Source of the DNA: Eutreptiella sp. 'Long Island Sound 2002'
Lineage: Eukaryota > Euglenozoa > Euglenophyceae > Eutreptiales > Eutreptiaceae
Direction of reading: 5' to 3'
Length of the DNA: 64,000 nt
NCBI GenBank assembly: GCA_964036045.1
Contig: OZ038378.1
Location: 184,104,944 to 184,168,943, forward strand
The notes beneath the pieces are model-generated. The model saw only the letters and a list, made by a program, of their open reading frames with translations. It had not been told where the DNA came from and made no database searches. This document shows, piece after piece, positions 55,501-64,000 of the stretch. The position numbers and the translations under genes are program-made. Numbering within the stretch: position 1 is the first letter of the stretch; each line of letters opens with the position of its first letter.

Positions 55501-58500
55501 TATTTTTTTTGACCTTTTGCGAAAGGCGCCTAGGGTCGTTTTCGACCCTTGATAAGCTTTTACCTCCTTCTTGTGATCTACATGTGCTGATTTGTTGCTG
55601 ACGTCGTTTCAAACAACAACCCACACGTGACAGCTCACACGTCACCATTCGGGGGCTCCCGGAGAGGGTGGGGGGCACCACTCTTGTCAAAAGAAAGAAG
55701 CACAGGCCTGCCCGTACCCCAGCCCATGTCCGCACTCCTTCTGCCCGCCCCGCTCTTCAAGGTCTCCTATCGCGAACTGGGGCTCGTCAGTTTTGGGGGC
55801 CTGCGGGGGGCCGTGTCTCTCATCATGTCGATGATGGTCGTGCACAGCCACGGCATCGGGCCCCATGTGCGGGACCGCGTCGGCTTTTGGGTGGCGTCCA
55901 CCGTAGCCATCACGCTCTTCGTCAACGGATGCCTGTGTGGCGTCGTGGCAAAGGCGTTGGGGCTGCTGGACGAGCACGTCTGCAAGCAGAAGCTCTTGGA
56001 CGTCGCCAAGAGCAGGCTGCAGGTGGCGACGGCAAAGGCCCTGTACGACTGCTCTCTGATGCCTCAAATGCAAGGGGCGAATTGGGACTGTGTGAGGGCG
56101 TACCTGCAGCTCAAGGTCGGGGCCGCCGACGCCCCCGACGCGGCACGCAGCGCCGACCATATTGAAATGGCGGTGTACCCGGAAATGACTCCGGCCCTGC
56201 CGTCGAGCACGGACATGGGGCACACAGACATGCCGCGCTCCGACACCGACGCCGCCACTGTTTTAGGGTGGGCTGAGCTGGACCACCGCTATGAGGAGGT
56301 CCCCCCCTCTCTTCTGCCCCCCCCCCCCTGCCCCGACCCTGCCATATGCGCCGCAGGCAGGCCGTTGCTTAGTGCGGCGGACGTGGTGCGGTGGTAGTGG
56401 AGGGGGGTGCTTTTTGTCAAAACAGTGGCTGCCTTCTTAGTGCCGCACCCCCCCCAAAAAAAACCATATGTTTATGCAATAAACAGTAGTTTAATGACAC
56501 GTGAGCACCCTCTCTTGGTTCTGACTGTCGCCGACCCCGACTCAAAATGATGTTGGGTTCTCTTGCATGCGTGGGGCAAACCCCCACTGTGAAGGCGGTG
56601 TGGGACAAGTGGAAGAGGCGGCATGGGAAGGGACTTCACTCCGAACAGATAACAGTTGTGTGCAAGGCCCATGTGAAGCCCATTGGGCTGCAGTCGTGTT
56701 TGTCATGCTTGTCCATTGGCTCCACTTTGGTGGAGAAACGGCTAATTCTGGCCTTGGAGCCCCTGGGGTCTGTACTCGGGGCTGTTGATCTAAGGGCTGG
56801 GGGTTATACCCCATGGAGGCCACTGGAGTCTCATCCTGGTCTCCGACAGAGGGCAGAGACACGTGTCTGCGGTCCTCCATCCCTCACATCACAAGTCCCT
56901 CCTTCCGTTGGTCCCTCCCTCTCCCCTGGGCCGTCCGCAGGCTTGTTTTTTCCTCCCTCAGAGGCAGAGATTGTGGACGGCACCCCGTTGGAGGGTAACC
57001 GCCGGCGGTTGGGGTGTAACCGTCAGGATTCTATTTTGTCAGGGTGACGAAGGGATTTTCCCTGTCTTTTCCCCTTACGAACGGCCCTGTCCTCCCGCGC
57101 CTTCCTCTTGGCAATCCCCTCTGTCCCTGGCTGTACAGGACCCCCCCTCCATCGATCACCCCCCCCCAACCACCACCCACCACCACCTCAGGACCTCTTC
57201 GCCTTCGAGATTGCTTGCGGCGATGAGGGTTTCATGGAGGCGGAGCTGCGGGGCCGTGTCATCCAAAGCATCCGCAACAGCCTCATGACGCAGAGCCACG
57301 AGTATCTCCTGACGCCTCACACGAGCCGCATCCTGCAGGAGGCATGCAACTTGGGGGCGGCCGATACCCGCCAGCCCCTGCGGTTGTGGGAGGACGCCCT
57401 GGCGCTTTGCGGGGGCTGGTCCAAACAGTTCCAGTGGCTGACGCGGGTACTGCGCTGCATGCAGGGCCTGCGCCTGAGCGCGCGGATCGAGACCCTCCTG
57501 TACGCCGAGGCGTGCGCAGTGGCCGCGGCCCTCATCGCAGGGCTGGAGGCGATCCCGCAGCTGCCGTGGATGCTGGCGCTGGCGTCCGGTCTGGGCCCAG
57601 CCGGGGAGCCGGGGGTGCGCATCAGCAAGCTTCTGTTGGACGAGGTGGCGCAGAACGAGTCGCTGGCCAGCAATTACCTGCTGGCCCTCGAAGTATCGTT
57701 CCCGGAGGCTTTGAAGTGCATCCGCACGAAGGACGCAGCGCTGGTGGTATGCGAGGGCGTTTGAGCGAGGAACGGGTAGGAACGGCTTTCATGAAAGATA
57801 ACAAGTGTTGCCCCCCTGCCGGCGGTCACGGCCCGATCGCAAACGGCGTGACAGTCTGGCGAAGCGCCTGGTGGCTTCAGGTGCCTTTTTCCTGCTACGG
57901 GGCGTGTGCAAGGGCCACCCGCTGGGTACACGGCACTTTTTGGCTTGAAAACACTGTCGAAGAACCACCCGCTGGTCAAAGCATTGCTGGTTCCCGCACA
58001 CGCGGGGAGGGGGGGGGGAGCGCGGCGCAGCGTGGGGCTGCACGTGCAGATGCACATTACACTGGTTTGCGTGGGTCCGTGGCAGGTCTGCCTTGGTCCT
58101 CCTGCCAAGGCCTCCATCTGTGCGCCGGGACGGTCGACCGTCTGTCATGACCTTCGTACTCTATACCACGTCCAAGTGGTGCCGCTTTTAGCGCACCAGT
58201 GCCCGGCAGGGCCCCTCTTAACAACTCAGCGCCCCCCCCCCCCCCCAAAATGATTTGGCCAAATTTTCCTCCAGGCCTTCGGCCAATCAAAAATTTTCTC
58301 GCGCGCCTTCGGCGCCACGTAGTTTAACCTGAAATTTTCGGCGCCTCTAAAAACTCAGCACCGCTGAGGGGGGGGGGGGGAGACCCACCCACCCACCACG
58401 CCCCCCCCCCCTTCCCCTTGAAAGGAGCCCTGGTGCCCGGGACAAGGACCTGGTTTGGAGGGCAAAGGCCTGCTGCGTCGCCTCCTGCCCTCAGGTGATC

Positions 58501-59484
58501 AACAAGCAGCTGGCGTTCGTGGACCGCATGCTGCACAACGCCTTCGTGACGAAGGAGGACCATGACCAGCTCTGCAAGTCCATCCGCGAGCAGCGCCGGC
58601 TCCTCCAGAGCCCCTTCGGACTGCACCGGCTGCTGCGCGTGCGCACGCCGACCTCGTCGGAGGTGCTGCAGCAGCTGTCGTTCACCGCGTGCCTCAGCGA
58701 CCGCGACTACCAGCGGCTGTTCTTGGCCCAGGGCGAGATCCGGCACTACAGCCAAGGGGAGTGCATCCAGGCCCGGGCCGCAGAAGGGGGCATCGGGATC
58801 GTCATCAAGGGGGTGGTCAAGGCCGCGTACCCCGGGCACGAGCTGGCCCCGGCCTTCGCCGGCGTCGGGGGCGTGTTCGGGATGTACGCCGCGCTGATGG
58901 ACTGCCCGCACCTCCGGGACGTGCACGCGGCCGGCAACGCCGTGGAGGTGTTCCACATGGGCAGCGCGGCGGTGCGCGCGCTCGCGCAGGCCAGCGCCCC
59001 CGCGGCGGCGGAGATGTACCGCGTGTGCGCGGTCACGATCATCGACCGGCTGCTCTGGCAGGGCAGCGTGCACGCGCACACGGCCTCTGAGCCGGAGCCG
59101 CTGCGGCGCGACCCCTCCGGATTCGTGTACGCTGCGCTGCGGCAGCGACGGTGCCTCGACACCCTCCGGCAGCGTATCTCCGACGTTTCGGCGTTTCATG
59201 TGCCGCCGCACGAGCACGTCAGCCACGCGGGGGCGGGGCTGCTGCTGCACGGGCAGTTGCTGAGCCGCGGGGCCTCGGGGGGCGGGGAGTCGGGGCTGGT
59301 GGGCCCGTGCGTGATGTTTGCGGGGACGGAGTACGTCGCGGGGACGGAAGGGGCGGTGGTGGCCTGCGTGGACGACGTCCAACCGCTGGCGCAGATCGGG
59401 TCGATGGGGTCCAGCCGAGGGGAGTTGAGCCTGCAGCCGAGCCGGGCGTTGCTGCGGGGCGTTTCAATGCCGCCGTTGCTGTGA
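49237..59484 (+). CDS. SOS1/NHX7-type plasma-membrane Na+/H+ antiporter
   Basis: Six exons (49237-49511, 50974-51202, 52864-53442, 55762-56298, 57192-57746, 58495-59484) join in phase to about 1054 residues; Arabidopsis SOS1 has 1146. Residues about 8-440 are the Na+/H+ exchanger membrane domain: PPEILLYVFLPPLLYESAF, SSTDPVAVVALLKE, IEGESLLNDASAF and GGLRGAVSL, the conserved ion-site and Arg motifs of the CPA1 family. A cytosolic regulatory part of about 600 residues follows, including helices HEYLLTPHTSRILQEA and NKQLAFVDRMLHNAF. At about 791-890 is a cyclic-nucleotide-binding-like fold (SQGECI, GGIGIVIKGVVKA) lacking a clear phosphate-binding Arg, as in plant SOS1. It is expected to export Na+ in exchange for H+. 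The start codon is chosen as the first Met of MEEMDPGNALYFPFF. An acceptor AG at 49197-49198 would allow an upstream exon instead. Confidence 0.88.
50211..50860. mobile_element. Probable non-autonomous element carrying three hairpin units
   Basis: A GC-rich end CTAGCCCGCCGGGCACGCGC (50213) and an opposite end AAAAGTAGCGCGCCGGGCGC (50807) are roughly inverted. Inside are the GAGAATGCAGGGG block (50400-50465), three 48-bp hairpin units (50505-50652) and GTCGGGATAGTTAATAG, which is also found inverted at 33.63 kb. Borders are approximate. Confidence 0.45.
50505..50652. repeat. 48-bp hairpin minisatellite, three units
   Basis: CCACGC-TTTGTT-GCGTGG twice and CCATGC-TTTGTT-GCGTGG once, with the same CCCCTCGAGTTGGGGTTAG connectors as the 18-unit array. 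Confidence 0.95.
50974..51202 (+). CDS. Antiporter exon 2
   Basis: It completes Trp, then FVFRRLLPSILVLAFLLVF and, further on, ILSSTDPVAVVALLKEAG, the ion-binding TDP motif of transmembrane segment 5 in CPA1 exchangers. Donor CAG/GTCTCT, phase 0. Confidence 0.88.
51477..51985. repeat. Inverted repeat with arms of about 110 bp
   Basis: The left arm starts ACCTGTCTCTGCTCATGATG and includes CTGTGCTTTGGAGGGCAGGC, CATTTGGACGGGGTTTGAT. Its reverse complement, at about 85% by eye, is at 51870-51985. The spacer is about 280 bp. It could be an independent foldback or part of R1. Confidence 0.65.
52015..52195 (+). repeat. Dispersed repeat R1, direct copy
   Basis: It matches 20568-20710 inverted, and its right part matches 19700-19770 inverted (GTGACGGTAGACATTCAAAT). 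It encodes LLLTPCLAW ... SLKIGKLTTVWVNN in one frame. Differences between the copies change few residues, so it may once have been coding. Confidence 0.7.
52864..53442 (+). CDS. Antiporter exon 3 (193 residues)
   Basis: VRTLIEGESLLNDASAF opens the exon, which carries the invariant Asn-Asp pair. Then come several membrane segments, including SVGGVAVGVAFGVLCALL and IALFGMYLGYYIAQSMGY, and SPLLRRGSYK ends it. Phase 0 both sides. Confidence 0.92.
53443..55761 (+). other. Antiporter intron 3 (2.32 kb)
   Basis: It contains the GATGTA hexamer and GTAAC/GTACT/GTGGT/GTGAT pentamer satellite (53835-54310). CACA-rich low-complexity sequence lies at 55130-55330 and G-runs at 54657 and 55475. Confidence 0.75.
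53835..54310. repeat. Compound hexamer-to-pentamer satellite
   Basis: GATGTM hexamers run to about 53990. From there 5-bp units follow in blocks: GTAAT, GTAAC (54040-54095), GTACT (54095-54125), GTGGT (54135-54200) and GTGAT (54200-54310). Each block differs from its neighbour by one or two bases, like a stepwise expansion history. Confidence 0.92.
55762..56298 (+). CDS. Antiporter exon 4
   Basis: VSYRELGLVSFGGLRGAVSL contains the conserved GGLRGA Arg motif. The last membrane segments (VASTVAITLFVNGCLCGVV) and the start of the cytosolic helices follow. Donor GAG/GTCCCC, phase 0. The borders of this exon are the least certain of the six. Confidence 0.82.
56299..57191 (+). other. Antiporter intron 4 (0.89 kb)
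   Basis: It starts with a pyrimidine tract. It contains the perfect palindrome AACCGCCGGCGGTT (56997-57010). Confidence 0.65.
57192..57746 (+). CDS. Antiporter exon 5, cytosolic helices
   Basis: DLFAFEIACGDEGFMEAEL opens 185 residues of helical cytosolic domain. A possible re-entrant hydrophobic stretch (AACAVAAALIAGLEA-like) lies near the middle. Acceptor CTCAG, donor GTG/GTATGC, phase 0. Confidence 0.88.
57747..58494 (+). other. Antiporter intron 5 (0.75 kb)
   Basis: It has C-runs (58230-58250, 58401) and a G-run (58371), and ends CCCTCAG. Confidence 0.7.
58495..59484 (+). CDS. Antiporter terminal exon with cNMP-binding-like domain
   Basis: VINKQLAFVDRMLHNAF, then LQQLSFTACLSDRDYQRLF, SQGECIQARAAEGGIGIV, GVFGMYAALMDCPHLRD, and a Gly-rich tail ending SMPPLL and TGA. 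GC content is far above that of the introns. Confidence 0.92.
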   Translation: MINKQLAFVDRMLHNAFVTKEDHDQLCKSIREQRRLLQSPFGLHRLLRVRTPTSSEVLQQLSFTACLSDRDYQRLFLAQGEIRHYSQGECIQARAAEGGIGIVIKGVVKAAYPGHELAPAFAGVGGVFGMYAALMDCPHLRDVHAAGNAVEVFHMGSAAVRALAQASAPAAAEMYRVCAVTIIDRLLWQGSVHAHTASEPEPLRRDPSGFVYAALRQRRCLDTLRQRISDVSAFHVPPHEHVSHAGAGLLLHGQLLSRGASGGGESGLVGPCVMFAGTEYVAGTEGAVVACVDDVQPLAQIGSMGSSRGELSLQPSRALLRGVSMPPLL

Positions 59485-60900
59485 CCTGCGGGTGCGGGGG
59501 TTGGAGGCGGGCTGAAGCTGCCGTGGGCTGTGCAGGCGGCTGTGTGGACCGTTGCAGGGGTTTGGCACGAGACCCTTTGGGGGGGGGGTCTCGGCTTGCG
59601 CCTAACGCGAGGGTCTCACGGCCTATGCGTCCTTACCTCGTCTGCGCGACTGGGCCGCTGCCTCCGGTTGTCTGGTCTCACAGCCGCCCAGACGGCAGAC
59701 GATCCCCAAACCCTACCGAGGCGCTGGTGGGAGGGACATACTACCGTGCCCGTGCCCGTGGGCGAAGATAGAGCAGTGCGGAGTGGAGTGCAGAACAGTG
59801 TGTGAAGATGGGTCGGGAGAGGGGGGGGGGTGAACCATGAAGGTCAAGAAAACAAATCGACCATTCATCGTGCATTCGAAACGTCCGGTGTATCACTGTT
59901 AGTCGCCAGGGTTGGGGCGCGGGGGTAGGACGCAGGGATTGGGACAGGCTTTATTCCGCCGATTGTGGAGAATTCGGAACACTGCGCAAGCGCGCATCCC
60001 TCCCTATCCTATACACGCATGCGCAGCACAGTGTGTGGGCACACCCATCATTGTTGTCTGCTGCTTGACAAAGTGTTCCGCATCACCTTTGCAAAACAAT
60101 GCCACAGTGGCTCTGAAACATAGGTTCATCTTTTGTTGGCTTTGGGCATCAATCAGCCCCTGCCAAGCTGAAGAAATGTTCCATGAAAGTTACAGTTGTT
60201 GGGATTCAAATGTAGGGTGCACTTGCCTCATATTTCAATGAGCCATGGGCTTGCCAAGACGCTGCACTGCCATCGTGCTTGTCCGCCACACGTCACTCCG
60301 ACTGGATATGCTTTTGCCACCCTGAAGCAACGAGGTACTGGCATTCTCTTTCATGAATTTGTCGTATCCTTCATCTTCTCAGTCAGCTTTACTGCAGTCC
60401 ATTGTGGGAAGCACAATCCAAGTCAGCATCATGGCACCCCACAGCAGCGCAGTGCAGAGGCGTCTCTCAACTGCAAACAACGAAGCGACGGGGGCACGGG
60501 CCCTGCTGCCCTACTGACCTAGTGTCCGACTGCAGACCTAATCCGGTGCACTGACCTCATCGGTCCTTGGCTACTGAGGACCTGTACAAAATCAACACCA
60601 GTGGACTTGTGGACAATGTGAGTCATTGTTCATTTTCTCGAGTTTTGGTGTGCCCGCGGGGCTGTTCGCATGCGGATGTCTACAGCTGCTTCACTGCACA
60701 AGTGTCAGCGCAACTGCAAGTGTCCGCATCGGAGGTGAGATTTATTTGGGAATTGGCCGGTGGTTGTTTTGCGCTCTGCTGAACCAAACCACTGCGGCCT
60801 GATGATGGGACGGGTGTGGCGGTGTGGGATGTGAGACCTCGTCTGCATCATCTTCGTTCTCCCTGATGTTCAGCAGCCTGACAGCCTCGCTCAGACGCGG
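59485..60900. other. Intergenic DNA downstream of the antiporter
   Basis: No gene is supported. Short Cys-containing frames at 60430-60760 with GT donors (for example after ATCGGAG at 60735) could be 5' exons of the next gene but cannot be joined with certainty. Confidence 0.4.
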
Positions 60901-60965
60901 GTAGGAGATTGTGAATCAATCCAAGCTGCTGCCATGGCCACTACTGCACGCGACGCGTGTGGGCT

Positions 60966-61763
60966 TCAGGCCAAGGATATCGTACAATTCCGCAGACATA
61001 CACCCAGAGTTAGTGTCAGTTCCCAACAAGAAGGAGCAGAATTCAAGCGACGACCCCGACGAAAACTGCCCAGATATGTGCACGGGATTGTACGCAGTAA
61101 CACAGTACCCAGCCCCACTTTCGATCTGCAATGGCTGTGCAATAACTTGTGAACTCGCTGCCCAGCTGTGCCATCCAACGACGGGCATCCGTTCCCTTCG
61201 GCATTGCCGCACAGCAATGCTTACCAATTGCCCTGTGTGCGTGAGGTGACGCTTAGCTCCCACACCCATCAAAAATGGCCCCAAATGTTGCATTTGTGTG
61301 TGTGTTGTTCCTCATGCATGGTGACAGATTCTGGGGTTCATATGAGCCATAAACCACCCGTCATCCATATGTCCCTCTTCCTCTCAAACTCTAGGAAACC
61401 TTTGGCAAAGATTGGGACTGGTTCCGTCACAGACAGCACCTCCACAGGACTCAAATGCTCCTCCAGCAAAATGGTCTGCCACTAGCCCACTTCCCTCTCG
61501 CGCAAGATCTGCGCGAAAATCAGACCGCAATATCCCATCTGCACATCTGCTCGTATTCCCATACCCCCCCTGGCGCAGAATGTACGGCGGATAAACCAAC
61601 AGGACAATGTTACAATATTTCTAACGACACATCATCGCTCGATGGAATGGGCAAACGGGCCAGCGACTGGTTTCAGGACCTGAATTATCTCCTCCAACGT
61701 TATTTGGAGGCGTGTGGCTGGCATATGGAAGGCAGGGGGATGCATCTCCAAGTGGGTCTCTAG
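60966..61763 (+). CDS. Unrecognised Cys-rich protein, two phase-matched exons (partial)
   Basis: One exon runs to 61240. Its frame reads HPELVSVPNKKEQNSS, then ENCPDMCTGLYAV, SICNGCAITCELAAQLC and TNCPVC, before a GTGAGG donor. The second exon, 61395-61763 (acceptor TCTAG), continues in phase as ETFGKDWDWFRHRQ, then SYSHTPPGAECTADK, CYNISNDTSS, WFQDLNYLLQRYLEACGW, and a stop. Paired cysteines and NxT/S sequons (NQT, NIS, NDT) suggest an extracellular or luminal protein. I recognise no family. The 5' end is unknown: upstream exons may lie at 60430-60740, and a rival frame starting MATTARDACGLQAKD (60934) exists. The assignment rests on composition and splice phase only. Confidence 0.42.
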
Positions 61764-61904
61764 GGAGTGCACTGCGCCCACAGCCCTCCTCTTGGAGTGG
61801 CCGTCTGAGACTGTTTGTCTTAGCCCTGCTTGGGGTGCACTATGCACACGACATAGAGCATGCGTGGAGCATTTGGAGCATGCGGGTGTGAAAAGTGCCG
61901 TAAA

Positions 61905-62110
61905 CTCTGGGGCAGCTACATTTAAGTGTTGGTAATGCCAAAAGGGGGGTGGTAGGCAATTTAAAACATTTTTGCCGTTTACGGCGCTGGCGCCATAAAT
62001 TGGTGGTATTGGGGGGAGAAGGAGTTAGGTAGTACAGGAACTCAACCCCCCCCCCCCCCCAATAGGAATAGAGACTACACCCTCCTTTCCCTTCTGTCCT
62101 CCCTCTATGC
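61905..62110 (-). repeat. Dispersed repeat R2, copy 2
   Basis: Ordered motifs match 37945-38150 (ATTTAAGTGTTGG, GCCAAAAGGGG, TTACGGCGCTGGCGCC, AGGAATAGAGACTACACC), with a longer C-run. The B box is degraded here (GGTTGAGTTCC on the minus strand). Confidence 0.55.
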
Positions 62111-63074
62111 AGGCAATGGACGAAGGGAGAATGACAGGACAACAGACAATGGGAGATCCATGGGTGAGCAATGAGTGAAATGCGTGCCTCAGGCAAGCCA
62201 GGTGCAATGCAGGGTGTTTAGTAGGGTGAGGGACAGGGCAGAGATGCACTAGGAGTACGCACGGGGGCACGGGACCTGCACGGTCCACTGGGTAAGGGTT
62301 AGAACAGGGTTGGGAAAAGGTTGGAGGTGGGTATCTGGGGGGCATGCGGATGTTGCTGAGAATGGTCCGCATTACGTTTAGGGGATTAACGAAAAACCCC
62401 TTTGCGCCGGCCCTGTATTGAAATGGTCACGTGACCATTAGTACCATTGGGACCTAATTAGTCCTTTGGGACTATGGTACCTTTGGGCGGGCTCTGTTTG
62501 GATGTCTGTTTGGATGGATGCAACTCGCCGGTACCACGTGGTGCTAGCGAGTTGCTGGTATGGTAAAAAGTAGAAACCTGCCACGCGAGGGTTTCTGCTG
62601 GGAGGGAAAAACAGCCCCAATCCCCAAACCAAGGACGGTCAGCCCCGCCCCCCCCCCCACCCACTTAGGCAACAGCCCCCGTCGGCCTTGTAGTCCCCGT
62701 GTGGCTCCGCAATCATGGTCCGGCCAAAGCGCTTGCAGGGGTTGAGCATGGGCTCTCTCTGTAGGTGGTCACAAATGCACACACCCCGGACCCAGGCAAG
62801 GGCCTTTGACCGATTCCGAAGGGGATCCACCCCCTACTCCGTCTCTCGTGGCGGTAGGGTGAGCGGGGCGTTGTGGTGCCGTGCGGCCCATACAGAACAC
62901 AACAACACACCCACCATGCATCAGGTGCACTGACTGGGGGCCGAGAGACTTGGGAAACAGGGTATATTACTTCGATGGGGTCTATTGGTTTATTGGTACT
63001 ATCAGGAGTAGTTGGTTTAAGTGGTATCCTCCTTTTTTTTTCTTTTTCTTTCGGCAGTTTTTAGCCTTTTGAAA
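62111..63074. other. Non-coding, nothing recognised
   Basis: A short C-run (62648) and short frames without motifs. Confidence 0.4.
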
Positions 63075-63580
63075 CAAATCAGGGTTGGCGCCGGGATGGA
63101 ACCCCTGAGGGTCAACAATGCCTAAGGCGGCTCTGTTTTGTTTTAGTGAAACACGGGCTTTTTTTTTTCCGGCGCCAGCACCGTGAATCTAAGATTGCCT
63201 CCTAGCACCCTGCATTGGCATTGCAAGTGCGACTTGTCTTGCCTTGTCTTGTCTAATGTCTGGTGATTGAGGTATTGGTACCCCCAAAAAACAAACCAGG
63301 GTTGGCGCCGGGATGGAAACCCTAAGGGTGAACAATGCCTAAGGCGGCTCTGTTTTATTTTCACGCAACTCTCTCTGGTCATGGAGCTACATTGGAAATC
63401 CACAACAGCTCCTTGACCCAGTGGTACCTTGGTCCACTCAAGAAATGAACCCTCATTGTGCAGGGGGTCTTTTACTAATCGCTACATATATTACTAGTAT
63501 CGCCGCAAGAACAAACCAAGGTTGGCGCCGGGCTGGAAACCTTGAGGGTCAACAATGCCTAAGGCGGCTTTGTTTTGTTC
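63075..63580. repeat. Three spaced copies of a 72-bp element
   Basis: AACAAAYCARGGTTGGCGCC, followed by GGGATGGAACCC...GGTCAACAATGCCTAAGGCGG and CTCTGTTTTGTTTT, occurs at 63075, 63291 and 63509, about 217 bp apart. The spacers between copies are unrelated, so this is not a simple tandem repeat. Confidence 0.8.
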
Positions 63581-64000
63581 CACTACCGTTTACGGCGCCA
63601 CAGCCATTAATTACCTACGCATTCTTTTCCTCCTCATCTCGAGAAAATCTGCGATGTTGGAGGCAAGTCTCTTTGCTGGTACTGCGGAGGCAGGTACAAC
63701 GGGTACTTCTGGTACAGGATTTGCTGCAGGCTTGGGATCTGAAGGCATAGCTGCCGGGGGATTCCCAGGCAACGGTACACCAGCAGCTTGTGGTTTAGGC
63801 TTGGGTTTGAGTTTGGGTTTAGGACATGGCCTCACAGCCCCCCATCTACTGGAGGCCTCTGAAGGTGGCGGGTTAGGATTTGGGTCACAGAATGGGTAGC
63901 ATGGTTAGCTTCGTCTGCCGGTAATTGGCCAAACACCGTTTGGCTCTCATTTACAACATCCGCTATTGGGGTACCATCCCATACTACAATTTGGGATAGC
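63581..64000. other. Window end, nothing firm
   Basis: A Gly/Leu-rich plus frame (63555-63899) reads CGLGLGLSLGLGHGL-type text from a GGYTTRGG repeat and is probably not coding. Confidence 0.35.

Noticed and set aside
58324-59382. A 352-codon minus-strand frame
   Set aside because: Antisense shadow of the GC-rich last antiporter exon, which has clear domain content on the plus strand.

Overview
This window is nuclear DNA of a eukaryote, most likely an alga or another protist with a large, repeat-rich and intron-rich genome. The real proteins are split into short GC-rich exons (69 to 990 bp). These are joined across introns of about 0.75-3 kb with GT...AG borders (one GC...AG), and they become continuous only after splicing in matching phase. 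The introns and intergenic DNA are full of (GT)n/(CT)n microsatellites, G or C homopolymers of 10-20 nt, minisatellites, foldbacks and cut-and-paste transposon remnants. A plant-type SOS1 Na+/H+ antiporter and a bacterial-type tRNA-lysidine-synthase-like gene would suit a photosynthetic lineage such as a prasinophyte or chromerid, but I cannot name the taxon.

Layout. (1) About 1.1-10.1 kb, plus strand: the C-terminal five exons of a TilS-like PP-loop tRNA-modifying enzyme; the ATP-binding N-terminus lies left of the window or was not found. (2) 10.1-30 kb: accessory DNA. It holds an unrecognised intronless minus-strand ORF (14.7-16.0 kb), a 200-bp satellite, a foldback element, tRNA-like SINE pieces and an internally deleted DDE transposon with terminal inverted repeats and a 3-bp target duplication. 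It also holds a 5'-truncated retroposed coding insert with an 18-bp target-site duplication and poly(A) tail, and duplicated blocks at 27.8-29.5 kb. (3) 30.8-40.0 kb, plus strand: an SR-type RNA-binding protein (one RRM, Gly-rich hinge, RGGD repeats, RD/RE tract, RS domain). (4) 40-49 kb: a long stretch with little coding signal, then a repeat island with an exact 18-copy 48-bp hairpin minisatellite, TTACCGC/poly-A blocks, a 197-bp tandem repeat and a 424-bp transposon relic. (5) 49.2-59.5 kb, plus strand: a complete six-exon SOS1/NHX7-type Na+/H+ antiporter of about 1054 residues with a degenerate cyclic-nucleotide-binding-like domain. (6) 60.9-61.8 kb, plus strand: two phase-matched exons of an unrecognised Cys-rich protein, followed by dispersed repeats.

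The recognised genes are all on the plus strand and show no common pathway: tRNA modification, mRNA splicing and sodium homeostasis. The most unusual material is mobile and repetitive: the retroposed insert, the TIR element family with its deleted transposase, and the hairpin minisatellite, whose stems vary in a compensatory way at three loci.
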